The translations under genes and the position numbers were made by a program. This document shows positions 17,741 to 26,570 of a stretch of 64,000 nucleotides of DNA, in pieces. Position 1 is the stretch's first letter; every line of letters starts with the position of its first letter. The stretch covers positions 62,001 to 126,000 of the forward strand of contig CAVTBJ010000001.1 in the NCBI GenBank assembly GCA_963732925.1. The letters run 5' to 3'. The DNA comes from DASZRZ01 sp963732925. Its GTDB lineage: Bacteria > Acidobacteriota > Terriglobia > Terriglobales > Acidobacteriaceae. The notes beneath the pieces are model-generated. The model saw only the letters and a list, made by a program, of their open reading frames with translations, had not been told where the DNA came from and ran no database searches.

Positions 17741-19099
17741 ATGAGTTCAGTCATCCTGCTCCTGCTCGTTTTTGTGGCGGGAGCAGCTTCCGGCCAGGTG
17801 GCCAGGCCGGCGCAAGTGAATAGCGGCACAACAAATTCTGATCGTGTGATCGCGCAGGCGGGCCAGGGCATGCCTCCGTCGCCCGCAGGGCCCGCGACTT
17901 CGGCCCCGACCACACAGATCACGCTCGATCAGGCCATCGCGCTTGCTCTTGCGAACAGTCCCAGTTTGCTGGCCACGCGAACGCAGATTTCCCAGAGCCA
18001 GGCTGACGAGATCACGGCAGGGTTGCGTCCCAATCTCACTTTGAATTGGGATTCCCAGTTCGTGCCGATCTTTAATCCCAGCCAGTTTTCCAGCGACACC
18101 CTCAACAATTTTCAGCAGTTCGACGTGGGCGTTGGATATCTGTTCGAGCGCGGCCACAAACGCCAGCTTCGCAGCCAGGCGGCACGAAACCAGACCGAGG
18201 TTTCGCGTTCGCAGGTGGCGGACACGGAGCGCACCCTGGCGCTGGACGTCGCCGGACAGTTCATTAATGCCCTGCTGGCGAAGTCGAATCTGCAGTTCGC
18301 AACGGAAAACCTCGACAGCTTCCAGCAGACCGTGAGGATCAGCGAGCAGCAATACCAGGCCGGCGAAATCGGCGAGGGCGACCTGCTCAAGATCCGGATC
18401 CAAATGCTTCAGTTCCAGACGGATGTTGCCTCCCAGCGGGTGGCGGAGGCGCTGGCGCTTGCGGCCCTGCGGCAGTTGATCGGGTACTCCGCGATTCCGC
18501 GTAACTTCGGGGTAGCGGGGGACTTGGTCTACGAGCCGCTGAAGGCGCACGAGGATGACCTGGATGCGCTGGCGCTTCGCCAGCGCGCCGATCTGCGCGC
18601 CGCCCGCCAGGGCATTACGCTGGCCGGCAGCCAGGTCGCGCTGGCACGGGCCAATGGCAAACAGGACCTGGACGCCTCGCTCAGCTATTCCCATGTGGGT
18701 GGTTTGAGTTCCGCTTCCTTGTTTTTCAGTATTCCCCTGCCCGTCTTCGATCGCAATCAGGGTGAAATTGCCAAGTCGCGCTATGCCCTGACGCAGGCGC
18801 AACTCAACGAACAGGCCGCGGAGCAGGGCGTCCTGACCGACGTGGAGAGCGCCTACGAGGCGGTAACCACCCAGGAGCAGATCGTGAATCTATACACCTC
18901 TGGGTATCTAAGGCAGGCGCAGGATTCCCGCGACATCAGCCAGTATGCCTATACCCGGGGAGCCGCAACGCTGCTCGACCTGCTGGACGCGGAACGCAGC
19001 TATCGCTCGACTCAGCTTGCCTATCGCCAGGCCCTGGCGGCGCACATGCTCAGCATGGAGCAACTTCGCAGCGCCGTCGGGACAAGGAACTTGCCATGA
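17741..19099 (+). CDS. CusC/CzcC-type outer membrane factor (TolC family)
   Basis: 452 residues. A signal peptide (about 1-18), a short linker, then two outer-membrane efflux repeats: ITLDQAIALALANSPSLLA near residue 60 and DLRAARQGITLAGSQVALA near 285, with the coiled-coil composition of the family. GSAQYxxG-like loops of CzcC are replaced by QYQAGEIGEGDLLKI and YTRGAATLLDLLDAERSY. It forms the outer-membrane duct of a tripartite heavy-metal exporter. The Shine-Dalgarno GGAGGAAAA fixes the start. It overlaps the adaptor gene by 4 bases (ATGA) and follows the small Cx2C gene. Confidence 0.5.
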   Translation: MSSVILLLLVFVAGAASGQVARPAQVNSGTTNSDRVIAQAGQGMPPSPAGPATSAPTTQITLDQAIALALANSPSLLATRTQISQSQADEITAGLRPNLTLNWDSQFVPIFNPSQFSSDTLNNFQQFDVGVGYLFERGHKRQLRSQAARNQTEVSRSQVADTERTLALDVAGQFINALLAKSNLQFATENLDSFQQTVRISEQQYQAGEIGEGDLLKIRIQMLQFQTDVASQRVAEALALAALRQLIGYSAIPRNFGVAGDLVYEPLKAHEDDLDALALRQRADLRAARQGITLAGSQVALARANGKQDLDASLSYSHVGGLSSASLFFSIPLPVFDRNQGEIAKSRYALTQAQLNEQAAEQGVLTDVESAYEAVTTQEQIVNLYTSGYLRQAQDSRDISQYAYTRGAATLLDLLDAERSYRSTQLAYRQALAAHMLSMEQLRSAVGTRNLP

Positions 19100-20289
19100 A
19101 AAACTCAACCTGTGCCCGACTCTTGCGATTCTTGCCCGCTGCGTGTGCCGCGGTGGCGCTGCTGGCGGCTGGAGGCTGCTCGAACAGCGGCACCGCTGCC
19201 GGGAACGCTGCTGGCGATTCTTCAAGTGCGAGCAACTCGTCGCAGGCGGAACTGCTCAGGGTACCCAAAGACCAGATGTCCCACATTCAAGTGGTCACGG
19301 TACAGCCGAGTCCCTGGGCCAATGTTCTGCGATTGACCGGCACGGTTGCCTACAACGGCTTCGAGACCACGCCCGTCATCAGCCAGGTCAACGGACCGGT
19401 GACGCGAATCGTTGTGTATCCCGGCCAGCATGTGAAGCAGGGACAACCGATGCTCTACGTCAGCAGCCCCGACTACTCGCAACTGCGCGCCAATTTCCTG
19501 AAGGCGCGGGACGCCCACGATCTGGCGCACAAGAATTATGCCCGAGCCAGGGACCTCTATGAGCACCACGCCATCGCCGAGCGCGATCTGCAGGCGGCGG
19601 AATCCGCGGAGGTCCAGGCGCAGGCCGATCTGCAGGCCGCCGAGCAGGCGCTGCACATTCTTGGCATTCCCAAGCCTGACGCCCTGACGGAAACCGATAA
19701 CTCAGCCTCCGCAGCCGTCTCCGAGCTGGCGGTGATCGCTCCTATTTCCGGGCAGGCGGTGGACCGGCTGTGCGCTTCCGGACAGGTAATTCAGGCGGGG
19801 CAGACACAGTGCTTCACCATTTCCAACATGAGCACGGTGTGGGTGCTGGCCAACGTTTATGAAAACCAGTTAGGGCATGTTCACGTTGGCGATCCCGTCG
19901 AGATCACCACCGACGCCTACCCCACAGTGTTTAAAGGCAAGATCAGTTACCTGGGCGCCGCCCTCGATCCGACGTCCCGCACCCTGCAAGCGCGCATCGA
20001 TGTTCGCAATCCCGGCGAAAAGCTGAAAAAGGATATGTACGTCACCGCCATGGTGCAGGCGGATGAAACCAAACACGCGCTGGCGGTTCCGGATTCGGCC
20101 GTGCTGCGCGACAGCGAAAACGAACCGTTTGTTTACCTTCAAACCGCGCCCAACCAGTTTGCCCGGCGTTCCGTAAAGCTGGGGCAGGGAAAGGACGGGA
20201 AAACCGAGATTGTAAGCGGACTGCAGGCGGGGGATCGCGTTGCCGGTGACGGCAGCCTGTTCCTGCAGTTCCAAACTTCGCTGCAGTAG
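19096..20289 (+). CDS. CusB/CzcB-type periplasmic adaptor lipoprotein
   Basis: 397 residues. The N terminus ends in a lipobox (LLAAGGC, Cys about 28), so it is a lipoprotein anchored in the inner membrane. There follow a barrel-sandwich start (VTRIVVYPGQHVKQGQPMLYV), a short coiled hairpin (about 130-185), the closing lipoyl half (VIAPISGQAVDRL), a beta barrel (TVWVLANVYENQLGHV) and the membrane-proximal domain. This is the HME-RND adaptor order. No N-terminal Met-rich copper site as in E. coli CusB is visible, and the metal cannot be named. It overlaps the OMF gene by 4 bases, and its pump gene begins 25 bases after its stop. Confidence 0.5.
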   Translation: MKNSTCARLLRFLPAACAAVALLAAGGCSNSGTAAGNAAGDSSSASNSSQAELLRVPKDQMSHIQVVTVQPSPWANVLRLTGTVAYNGFETTPVISQVNGPVTRIVVYPGQHVKQGQPMLYVSSPDYSQLRANFLKARDAHDLAHKNYARARDLYEHHAIAERDLQAAESAEVQAQADLQAAEQALHILGIPKPDALTETDNSASAAVSELAVIAPISGQAVDRLCASGQVIQAGQTQCFTISNMSTVWVLANVYENQLGHVHVGDPVEITTDAYPTVFKGKISYLGAALDPTSRTLQARIDVRNPGEKLKKDMYVTAMVQADETKHALAVPDSAVLRDSENEPFVYLQTAPNQFARRSVKLGQGKDGKTEIVSGLQAGDRVAGDGSLFLQFQTSLQ

Positions 20290-20314
20290 CAGCCATCGGG
20301 AATCGTCCCGCACA

Positions 20315-23300
20315 ATGATCCATCGCGTCGTCCAATTCGCTCTCCGGCAGCGCTTTCTGGTGCTGATCATGGTCGCCATGCTCATCATCGGAGGCATCAT
20401 TTCCTTCCGGCGCATGCCTGTGGATGCGTATCCGGACCTGTCTCCGCCCATGGTAGAGATCGTCACTCAGTGGCCGGGCCACGCCGCGGAAGAGGTAGAA
20501 CGGCTGGTCACCCTGCCCCTGGAAGTCGAACTCTCGGGCGCTCCGGACATGGTCGTGATGCGCTCGATATCGCTTTACGGCTTGTCCTCCATCCGGTTGA
20601 CGTTCGCCGACGGCACGGATAACTATTTTGCCCGGCAAGTGATCTTCGAGAGGCTGGGCGAAGCCGGGCTTCCTTCCGGCGTGTCGCCATCGATGTCGCC
20701 TCTGTTCAGCCCCAGCGGCCTGGTGTATCGCTACGTTCTGGAAAGCCCGGACCGCAGCCCGCAGGAACTGAAAACCCTGGAGGATTGGGTGGTGGCGCGC
20801 GCCTACCGCGCCGTGCCCGGGGTGGCCGACGATTCCGGGTTGGGCGGGACGACCATGCAGTATCAGGTCCTGCTCGATCCCTCGAAACTGTTTGGCTACC
20901 ACTTCACCGTGCAGCAGGTCGTGGGGGCGCTGGCGGCCAACAATTCCAATGCCGGCGGCGGGTTCTATTCCCAGGGAGGGCAGTTCTACTACGTTCGCGG
21001 GATTGGCCTGGTTCACAGCACCGAAGATATTGGCGACGTTATCGTCGGCTCCAGCAAAGGGATTCCGGTTCGAATTCGCGATATCGGCGATGTGGTTATC
21101 GGCAATGCCCCGCGGCTGGGAGAGTTCAGCTTTCAGACCAAAAAAGTCAACCAGCCGGACGCGGTGGAAGGCGTGATTCTGATGCGCCGCGGCGAGCAGA
21201 CACAGAACGTGCTGCAGAGGGTGGAACAGGAAACCGACCGGCTCAATTCTTCCGTGCTGCCCAGCGACGTAAAGATCCGGCCGTTTTATGACCGCAGCGA
21301 CCTGGTACAGCTGACCACGGCAACCGTGGAATCCAACCTGGCGCGCGGTATGGTGCTGGTGCTGCTGGTGCTGATTTTCTTCCTGGTGAGTTTGCGGGCC
21401 GCCGTCATCGTTGCCCTCACCATTCCGCTGGCCCTGTTGTTTTCGTTTATTCTGCTGCACGCCCGGGGAATCTCGGCGAATCTGCTCTCCATTGGCGCCA
21501 TCGATTTCGGAATCATCATTGATGGAACCGTGGTGATGATGGAGAACATCTATCGCGAGCTGTCGGAGCGGGAAGGCCAGTCCTACCGGCTGTTCGACGT
21601 GATTCTGTCCGCCGCCGCTGACGTGGATCGTCCCATCTTTTACTCCGTGGCCGTCATTATCGCTGGCTATCTGCCCATTTACGCTCTGGTGGGACCGGCG
21701 GGAAAGCTATTCCATCCCATGGCGGACACCATGGTGTTCGCCTTGCTGGGGGCGCTGATCCTGACTTTGACGCTGGTGCCCGTCCTGGCTTCTTACTGGT
21801 TTAAGGCGGGGGTCAAGGAGCGCAGCAATCGCGCCTTTGAGTGGATCAAGTCCGGCTATGCCCGCCAATTGGACTGGTCGCTCGATCATCCCAAGCTTAC
21901 GGTTGGAATCGCGATAGTAATTTTTGCCGCTACCATGACCTTGGTCCCCTTCATTGGCGGAGAGTTCATGCCGCACCTGGACGAAGGAGCGCTTTGGGTA
22001 CGCGCCACCATGCCGTACACCATTTCCTTCGACCAGGCGAGCCAGATCACGCCGAAGGTCCGTGACATCCTGATTTCCTATCCTCAAGTGACGGTGGTGG
22101 GCACCGAGCTGGGGCGTCCCGACGATGGGACCGATCCCACCGGGTTCTTCAATGCGGAGTTTTACGTCGGCCTCAAGCCCTACAGTGACTCCACCTGGCG
22201 CGGCAGTATCCAAACCAAGCAGGAGTTGATCGACTCGATCAACAAGAAGCTGACCGCGTTTCCCGGAATCATCTTCAACTACACGCAGCCCGCCGAGGAC
22301 GCGGTGGATGAAGCGCTGACGGGATTGAAAAGCTCGCTCGCGGTGAAGATCTACGGGCCCGATCTCAATGTGCTGCAGGACAAGGCCCTGCGGATCAAGG
22401 AAACACTGTCCAAGGTGCCGGGCTTCGTCCATCTGACGGTCGTCAGGGAACTCGGCCAGCCCAGCCTGCTCATCGACATTGACCGCCAGAAAATTGCCCG
22501 CTATGGAATCAACGTGGAGGATGTCCAGTCCGTAATTGAAGCCGCCGTGGGAGGCCAAGCGGCGACGCAGGTGATTCAGGGCGAGAAAGTATTCGACCTG
22601 GTGGTACGTATGCAGCCGCAGTTCCGCAGCAGCGCCGATCAGATTGGGAGCCTGCTGGTCGGCACCCCGGATGGGCAACAGATCCCGCTGCGCCAGTTGG
22701 CGGAGATCCACCAAGGCAACGGCGCATCTTTTATTTATAGGGAAAACAACTCCCGCTACATCGGAGTGCAGTACAGCATTGAGGGCCGCGATCTGGCCAG
22801 CGCGGTAAGAGAGGGCCAGGCAGCGCTTCGCCGCGAGGTCTCTATTCCCGCGGGCTATTCGGTTACATGGGGCGGGGAATATGATCAGCTCGTGGCGGCC
22901 GAGTCGCAGCTTCGATTGATTGGACCGCTGGCGATTCTGCTGATCTTTTTTATCCTTTTTGCGCTTTATGGAAACTTCAAGTTCCCGCTCGCGATCGCGC
23001 TGGGTGTCATCATTACTGAGCCGGTGGGCGCGCTGGTTGCTCTGAAGCTTAGCGATACGCCGTTCAGCGTTTCGTCCGTCCTCGGTTTTATTGCGTTGCT
23101 GGGTGTTTCCGTCGAGATGGCGGTAATTTTGGTTTCCTACATTAACAAGCTGCGGCTGGAGGGAATGGATATCCGTACAGCCAGCCGCACGGCGGCGCTG
23201 CTGAGGCTGCGCCCCATCATGATGACCGCCATGGTGGCCTGCCTGGGCTTGCTGCCGGCGGCGCTTTCAACCGGCATTGGCTCGGACACACAGAAGCCGT

Positions 23301-23410
23301 TCGCTATCGTGATCGTTGCCGGACTGGTCGGGCCGCTGCTGCTGGGGTTCTTCGTGAATCCGGCGCTATATACGCTGGTTGCCCGGGACAAAGACGTATT
23401 GCAGGTTTGA
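20315..23410 (+). CDS. CusA/CzcA-type heavy-metal RND efflux pump
   Basis: 1031 residues, the usual size for HME-RND pumps. Helix 1 (QRFLVLIMVAMLIIGGI) is followed by AYPDLSPP and a porter domain, then TM4 with DFGIIIDGTVVMMEN, starting at Asp397, the signature proton-relay motif of CzcA/CusA (DFGxxxDGxVV(M)xEN). Further signatures are PIFYSVAVIIAGYLP, GGEFMPHLDEGALW and the second transmembrane bundle with LGFIALLGVSVEMAVIL. It exports metal cations through the adaptor and outer-membrane duct encoded upstream. ATG 20315 was chosen because it begins right before the first amphipathic helix; an upstream in-frame extension would overlap the adaptor gene. Metal specificity (mono- versus divalent) is not clear from the residues I can check. 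Confidence 0.5.
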   Translation: MIHRVVQFALRQRFLVLIMVAMLIIGGIISFRRMPVDAYPDLSPPMVEIVTQWPGHAAEEVERLVTLPLEVELSGAPDMVVMRSISLYGLSSIRLTFADGTDNYFARQVIFERLGEAGLPSGVSPSMSPLFSPSGLVYRYVLESPDRSPQELKTLEDWVVARAYRAVPGVADDSGLGGTTMQYQVLLDPSKLFGYHFTVQQVVGALAANNSNAGGGFYSQGGQFYYVRGIGLVHSTEDIGDVIVGSSKGIPVRIRDIGDVVIGNAPRLGEFSFQTKKVNQPDAVEGVILMRRGEQTQNVLQRVEQETDRLNSSVLPSDVKIRPFYDRSDLVQLTTATVESNLARGMVLVLLVLIFFLVSLRAAVIVALTIPLALLFSFILLHARGISANLLSIGAIDFGIIIDGTVVMMENIYRELSEREGQSYRLFDVILSAAADVDRPIFYSVAVIIAGYLPIYALVGPAGKLFHPMADTMVFALLGALILTLTLVPVLASYWFKAGVKERSNRAFEWIKSGYARQLDWSLDHPKLTVGIAIVIFAATMTLVPFIGGEFMPHLDEGALWVRATMPYTISFDQASQITPKVRDILISYPQVTVVGTELGRPDDGTDPTGFFNAEFYVGLKPYSDSTWRGSIQTKQELIDSINKKLTAFPGIIFNYTQPAEDAVDEALTGLKSSLAVKIYGPDLNVLQDKALRIKETLSKVPGFVHLTVVRELGQPSLLIDIDRQKIARYGINVEDVQSVIEAAVGGQAATQVIQGEKVFDLVVRMQPQFRSSADQIGSLLVGTPDGQQIPLRQLAEIHQGNGASFIYRENNSRYIGVQYSIEGRDLASAVREGQAALRREVSIPAGYSVTWGGEYDQLVAAESQLRLIGPLAILLIFFILFALYGNFKFPLAIALGVIITEPVGALVALKLSDTPFSVSSVLGFIALLGVSVEMAVILVSYINKLRLEGMDIRTASRTAALLRLRPIMMTAMVACLGLLPAALSTGIGSDTQKPFAIVIVAGLVGPLLLGFFVNPALYTLVARDKDVLQV

Positions 23411-23518
23411 GCCTCGGGACGCAAGCGGTGATAGCAACAGGTTTCAACGGCCTGGCTTTCCCTTGTAGAATCGGGCGGGCTGCAATCGTCCAAATTTCTG
23501 AAGCAACAGGCGGTGATC

Positions 23519-25157
23519 ATGGAACGGCGCGAGTTTCTTGCCAAATCTGGTTGGCTCACTGCGGGGCTGCCGTTGTTTTCACCTTTACGAGCGCTGCTGC
23601 AGACTTCGCCTGCGCTTCCGCGGCACTCGGAACCGGCGTCTGAGTCCCGCGTCGCATTCGAAACCAGCAACTCGCGGTATCAGACCGTCTACTCGCGAGC
23701 TTTGGACGTCCTGGCCGGCAACGTAAAAAACGTCTCCGGCTATTCACAGCCAGTGCTTATCGAAGGCAGCAGCTACAAGGGAATCTGGCAGGAGTGCGCC
23801 CCGCAGGAGGCGGAGGTCTACTCGGTGATCCGGCCCGATCTGGCGCGCAACAATCATCTGGCGTTTTTTGCCCTGCAGCACGACGACGGACAACTCCCCT
23901 GCTGGATCCGCGATCAAGGCGCCGGTTATGGACAAATCCAGATGGTGGTGCCCATTGCCGCAACCGCATGGGAAATCGCACAGAAAACTGGAGGACAGCG
24001 AGCTGCTCGAAAAGGCTTACGCCAGCTGCAGCCGCTGGGACTCCTGGCTGCGCCGCTATCGCGATACCCGCCACACCGGGTTGTGCGAAGGCTTTTGCAC
24101 CTGGGATACCGGCCACGACAACAGCCCGCGCTGGGCGGGAATCCCAAACCGCTGTCCGGATGCCGACGCGCGCAAATGCCCGCCGCTGCCTTCCTTGCCC
24201 CGCTTGTGTCCGGATCTCTCGGCGACGGTCTATGGCGGGCGCGTGGCCCTGGCGGCCATGGCCCGTGCGCTGGAAAAGAATTCCGAAGCGGATCGCTGGC
24301 TCGCCGACGCTGCGACTATCCGTTCCGCCATCCTGGAGAAGCTCTACTCGCCCGAGGACGCCGCCTTCTATGATCTTGATGCCAAGAACCACTTCGTTCG
24401 GATTCGCAGCGACGTGATCAGCCGGGTGCTGGGAGAACACGTCGTCGACCAGAAACTGTTCGACACCATCTATCAGCGGCAGATCCACAATCCCAAGGCC
24501 TTCTGGGCCCCATATCCTTTAAGCTCAATCGCTCTCGACGATCCCGCGTTCGTGCGCCCCATTTCCCGCAACTCCTGGGGAGGCCCTTCCCAGGCTCTCA
24601 CAGCCCTGCGCGCCCCGCGCTGGATGGAACACTACGGCAAACCCGCCGATCTGGGCCACCTGATGCAGCAGTGGGTAGCCGCAATCGTGCGCAATGGCGA
24701 GTTTCTGCAGCAGATGGATCCGGTCACGGGAGAATTTACCAAGGCCGCGGCGGATTATTCCCCAGCGGCGCTGGTGTTGATGGACTTTACCTGGAGGCTG
24801 GCCGGAGTTCGCCAGACAATGGCTCCTGAGGGTGCGAATCGCGAGGCCATGAATCGCCTGGAATGGAACGTGCGCCCGCCGGCGCGCGAGATCCGTTCCA
24901 GTTATCGTTTGAGGCTGTTGCCGAAGGGCAGCGCCGAGATCAAGTATTCTTCCGGCCGCGCCGAGCTCCTGCTGAATGGGAAGCTGTTTTGCTCCACGTC
25001 CAGCGCGGTTCGCCTTGTCACCGACTCCGAGGGAAAGATTCAAACAGCAACGGGCATCGCTCCCGAAGCAACCCACGTGGAACTGCAACTGGCGTCCAAG
25101 CGCCGGCAGAGATTTTCCATCGAGCCCAACCAGAGCAAAACCTTGGACTCGATGTGA
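23519..25157 (+). pseudogene. Tat-exported six-hairpin glycosidase-like protein (MGH1/GH63-type), frameshifted
   Basis: A signal sequence with the twin-arginine motif MERREFLAKSG opens the first frame, which runs through QGAGYGQIQMVVPI and EIAQK; after one extra A in the run at 23984-23987 the second frame continues EDSELLEKAYASCSRW. The reconstructed protein is about 545 residues. WDTGHDNSPRW, AFWAPYPLSSIAL and NSWGGPSQALTALRAPRWM are hallmark segments of the (alpha/alpha)6 MGH1-like/GH63-trehalase-like family. A beta-sandwich tail follows (from about residue 450). It probably trims an alpha-linked oligosaccharide outside the cytoplasm; the substrate is unknown. A GDSL hydrolase follows 122 bases downstream. 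The break is in a homopolymer, so a sequencing error is likely. Confidence 0.5.
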
Positions 25158-25279
25158 GCTGCGGCCAGGAGAAAAAGACGTCTCCCAGGCACTGGCCCCA
25201 TAGACATCCGGTTGAAAAGTTTGTAATGTTTTCCGGCTTAAGTGCGCTGGCTCCGCGCTTGCGGGAGGCTTGGGTCGTT

Positions 25280-26515
25280 ATGGTGCGTGCGAGATTTCGG
25301 CAATCGTTCACCCTCGTTGTGCTGCTTTTGCTGATTGGGGTCGCAAGCGGCTACGGCCAGTCCCGCTGGGTGGGGTCCTGGGCCGCTTCGCCGTTTCTGG
25401 TGGAAGGGAACAGTGCGCTGCCCGAAAGCGAACTGAGCGACGCCACTCTGCGTCAGACGGTACATCTCTCCCTCGGCGGAAGCCGGTTGCGCGTGCATCT
25501 TTCCAACCGCGCCGGCACTGCTCCCCTGCATTTTGCGTCAGTCCATATTGCTCGCGCCGAGGCGCCCGGCTCCCCCAAGATCGTTGCAGGCACGGACCAT
25601 GCGCTCACCTTCTCCGGCAAGCCGGATGTCACTTTGCCGGCGGGCGCGGATTATGTCTCTGATCCCGTAAAAGTTTCCGTTGCTTCGCTCTCCAATCTGG
25701 CAATTACCATCCACCTTGACCAATCCCCGGAAAATCAGACGGGACATCCCGCCTCCTACACCACTTCCTATCTGGCGCAGGGGGACATGGTGTCCGCCGA
25801 GGATCTCCCGGACGCCAAGAAAGTGGTGCACTGGTACTTCATCTCCGGCGTGGATGTAATGGCTACCCCGCAGGCCGCGACCATCGTGGCCTACGGCGAC
25901 TCTATTACCGACGGCCACGGTTCCACGCTGGACGGAAATAATCGCTGGCCTGATGATCTTGCCAAGCGTTTGCAAGCCGCTTCGGATAAGCGGAACTTCG
26001 GGGTTGTCGATGAAGGCATCGGGGGGAACCGGCTGCTACTCGACGGCACCGGACCGAACGCCCTGGCGCGCTTCGATGCCGACGCACTGGCGCAAGGCGG
26101 AGTGCGCTACATCATTGTTCTGGAAGGGATCAACGACATCGGCCATTTGACGCGCGATAACGATGTGTCCCAGGCGGAGCATGATTCCCTGGTGCGTCAC
26201 ATGATCGCTGCCTATCAGCAGATCATCGCCCGTGCCCACGCTCACGGAATTAAGGTGTACGGAGCGACCCTGCTCCCATTCGTGGGTACTCCGGGTTATC
26301 ACCCTGGACCCCCGACCGAAGCGGATCGTAAGGCGGTGAACCAGTGGATTCGTACCTCCGGCCAGTTCGACGCGGTGATCGACCTGGATAAGGTGATTCG
26401 CGACCCGCAGCATCCGGACCAGATGCTGCCCAAGTTCGACTTCGGGGACCACCTCCACCCTTCACCCGCGGGATATGCCGCCATGGCTGGCGCCATCCCC
26501 CTGTCGCTGTTCTGA
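25280..26515 (+). CDS. Secreted SGNH/GDSL hydrolase
   Basis: 411 residues from ATG 25280 (MVRARFRQSFTLVVLLLL, signal peptide ending SGYGQ); ATG 25226 would add 18 residues before it. The N-terminal 150 residues form a beta-rich domain (WVGSWAASPFLVEG, LSLGGSRLRVHLSNRAG), as in the rhamnogalacturonan-acetylesterase-like and SGNH two-domain enzymes. The SGNH core has block I VAYGDSITDG (nucleophile Ser), block II Gly in IGGNRLLLDG, block III EGINDIG and block V DHLHPSPAGY. It is expected to deacylate carbohydrate or lipid esters in the periplasm or outside. It follows the glycosidase gene, so a polysaccharide ester is a reasonable guess. A strong terminator follows. Confidence 0.5.
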   Translation: MVRARFRQSFTLVVLLLLIGVASGYGQSRWVGSWAASPFLVEGNSALPESELSDATLRQTVHLSLGGSRLRVHLSNRAGTAPLHFASVHIARAEAPGSPKIVAGTDHALTFSGKPDVTLPAGADYVSDPVKVSVASLSNLAITIHLDQSPENQTGHPASYTTSYLAQGDMVSAEDLPDAKKVVHWYFISGVDVMATPQAATIVAYGDSITDGHGSTLDGNNRWPDDLAKRLQAASDKRNFGVVDEGIGGNRLLLDGTGPNALARFDADALAQGGVRYIIVLEGINDIGHLTRDNDVSQAEHDSLVRHMIAAYQQIIARAHAHGIKVYGATLLPFVGTPGYHPGPPTEADRKAVNQWIRTSGQFDAVIDLDKVIRDPQHPDQMLPKFDFGDHLHPSPAGYAAMAGAIPLSLF

Positions 26516-26520
26516 ATCAC

Positions 26521-26549
26521 CTGGCGGCCCGCATCACGCGGGCCGCCAG
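26521..26549. terminator. Strong hairpin between convergent genes
   Basis: CTGGCGGCCCGC and GCGGGCCGCCAG form a perfect 12-bp GC-rich stem with a 5-base loop (ATCAC), starting 6 bases after the GDSL stop and ending 22 bases before the stop of the minus-strand TonB receptor gene. It probably serves both. Confidence 0.5.
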
Positions 26550-26570
26550 CCCACCGTCGCGTCCACAACT

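Noticed and set aside
20042..21460. A 472-codon antisense open frame over the CusA-type gene
   Set aside because: Shadow of a high-GC gene; the translation is His/Gln-rich and not protein-like.
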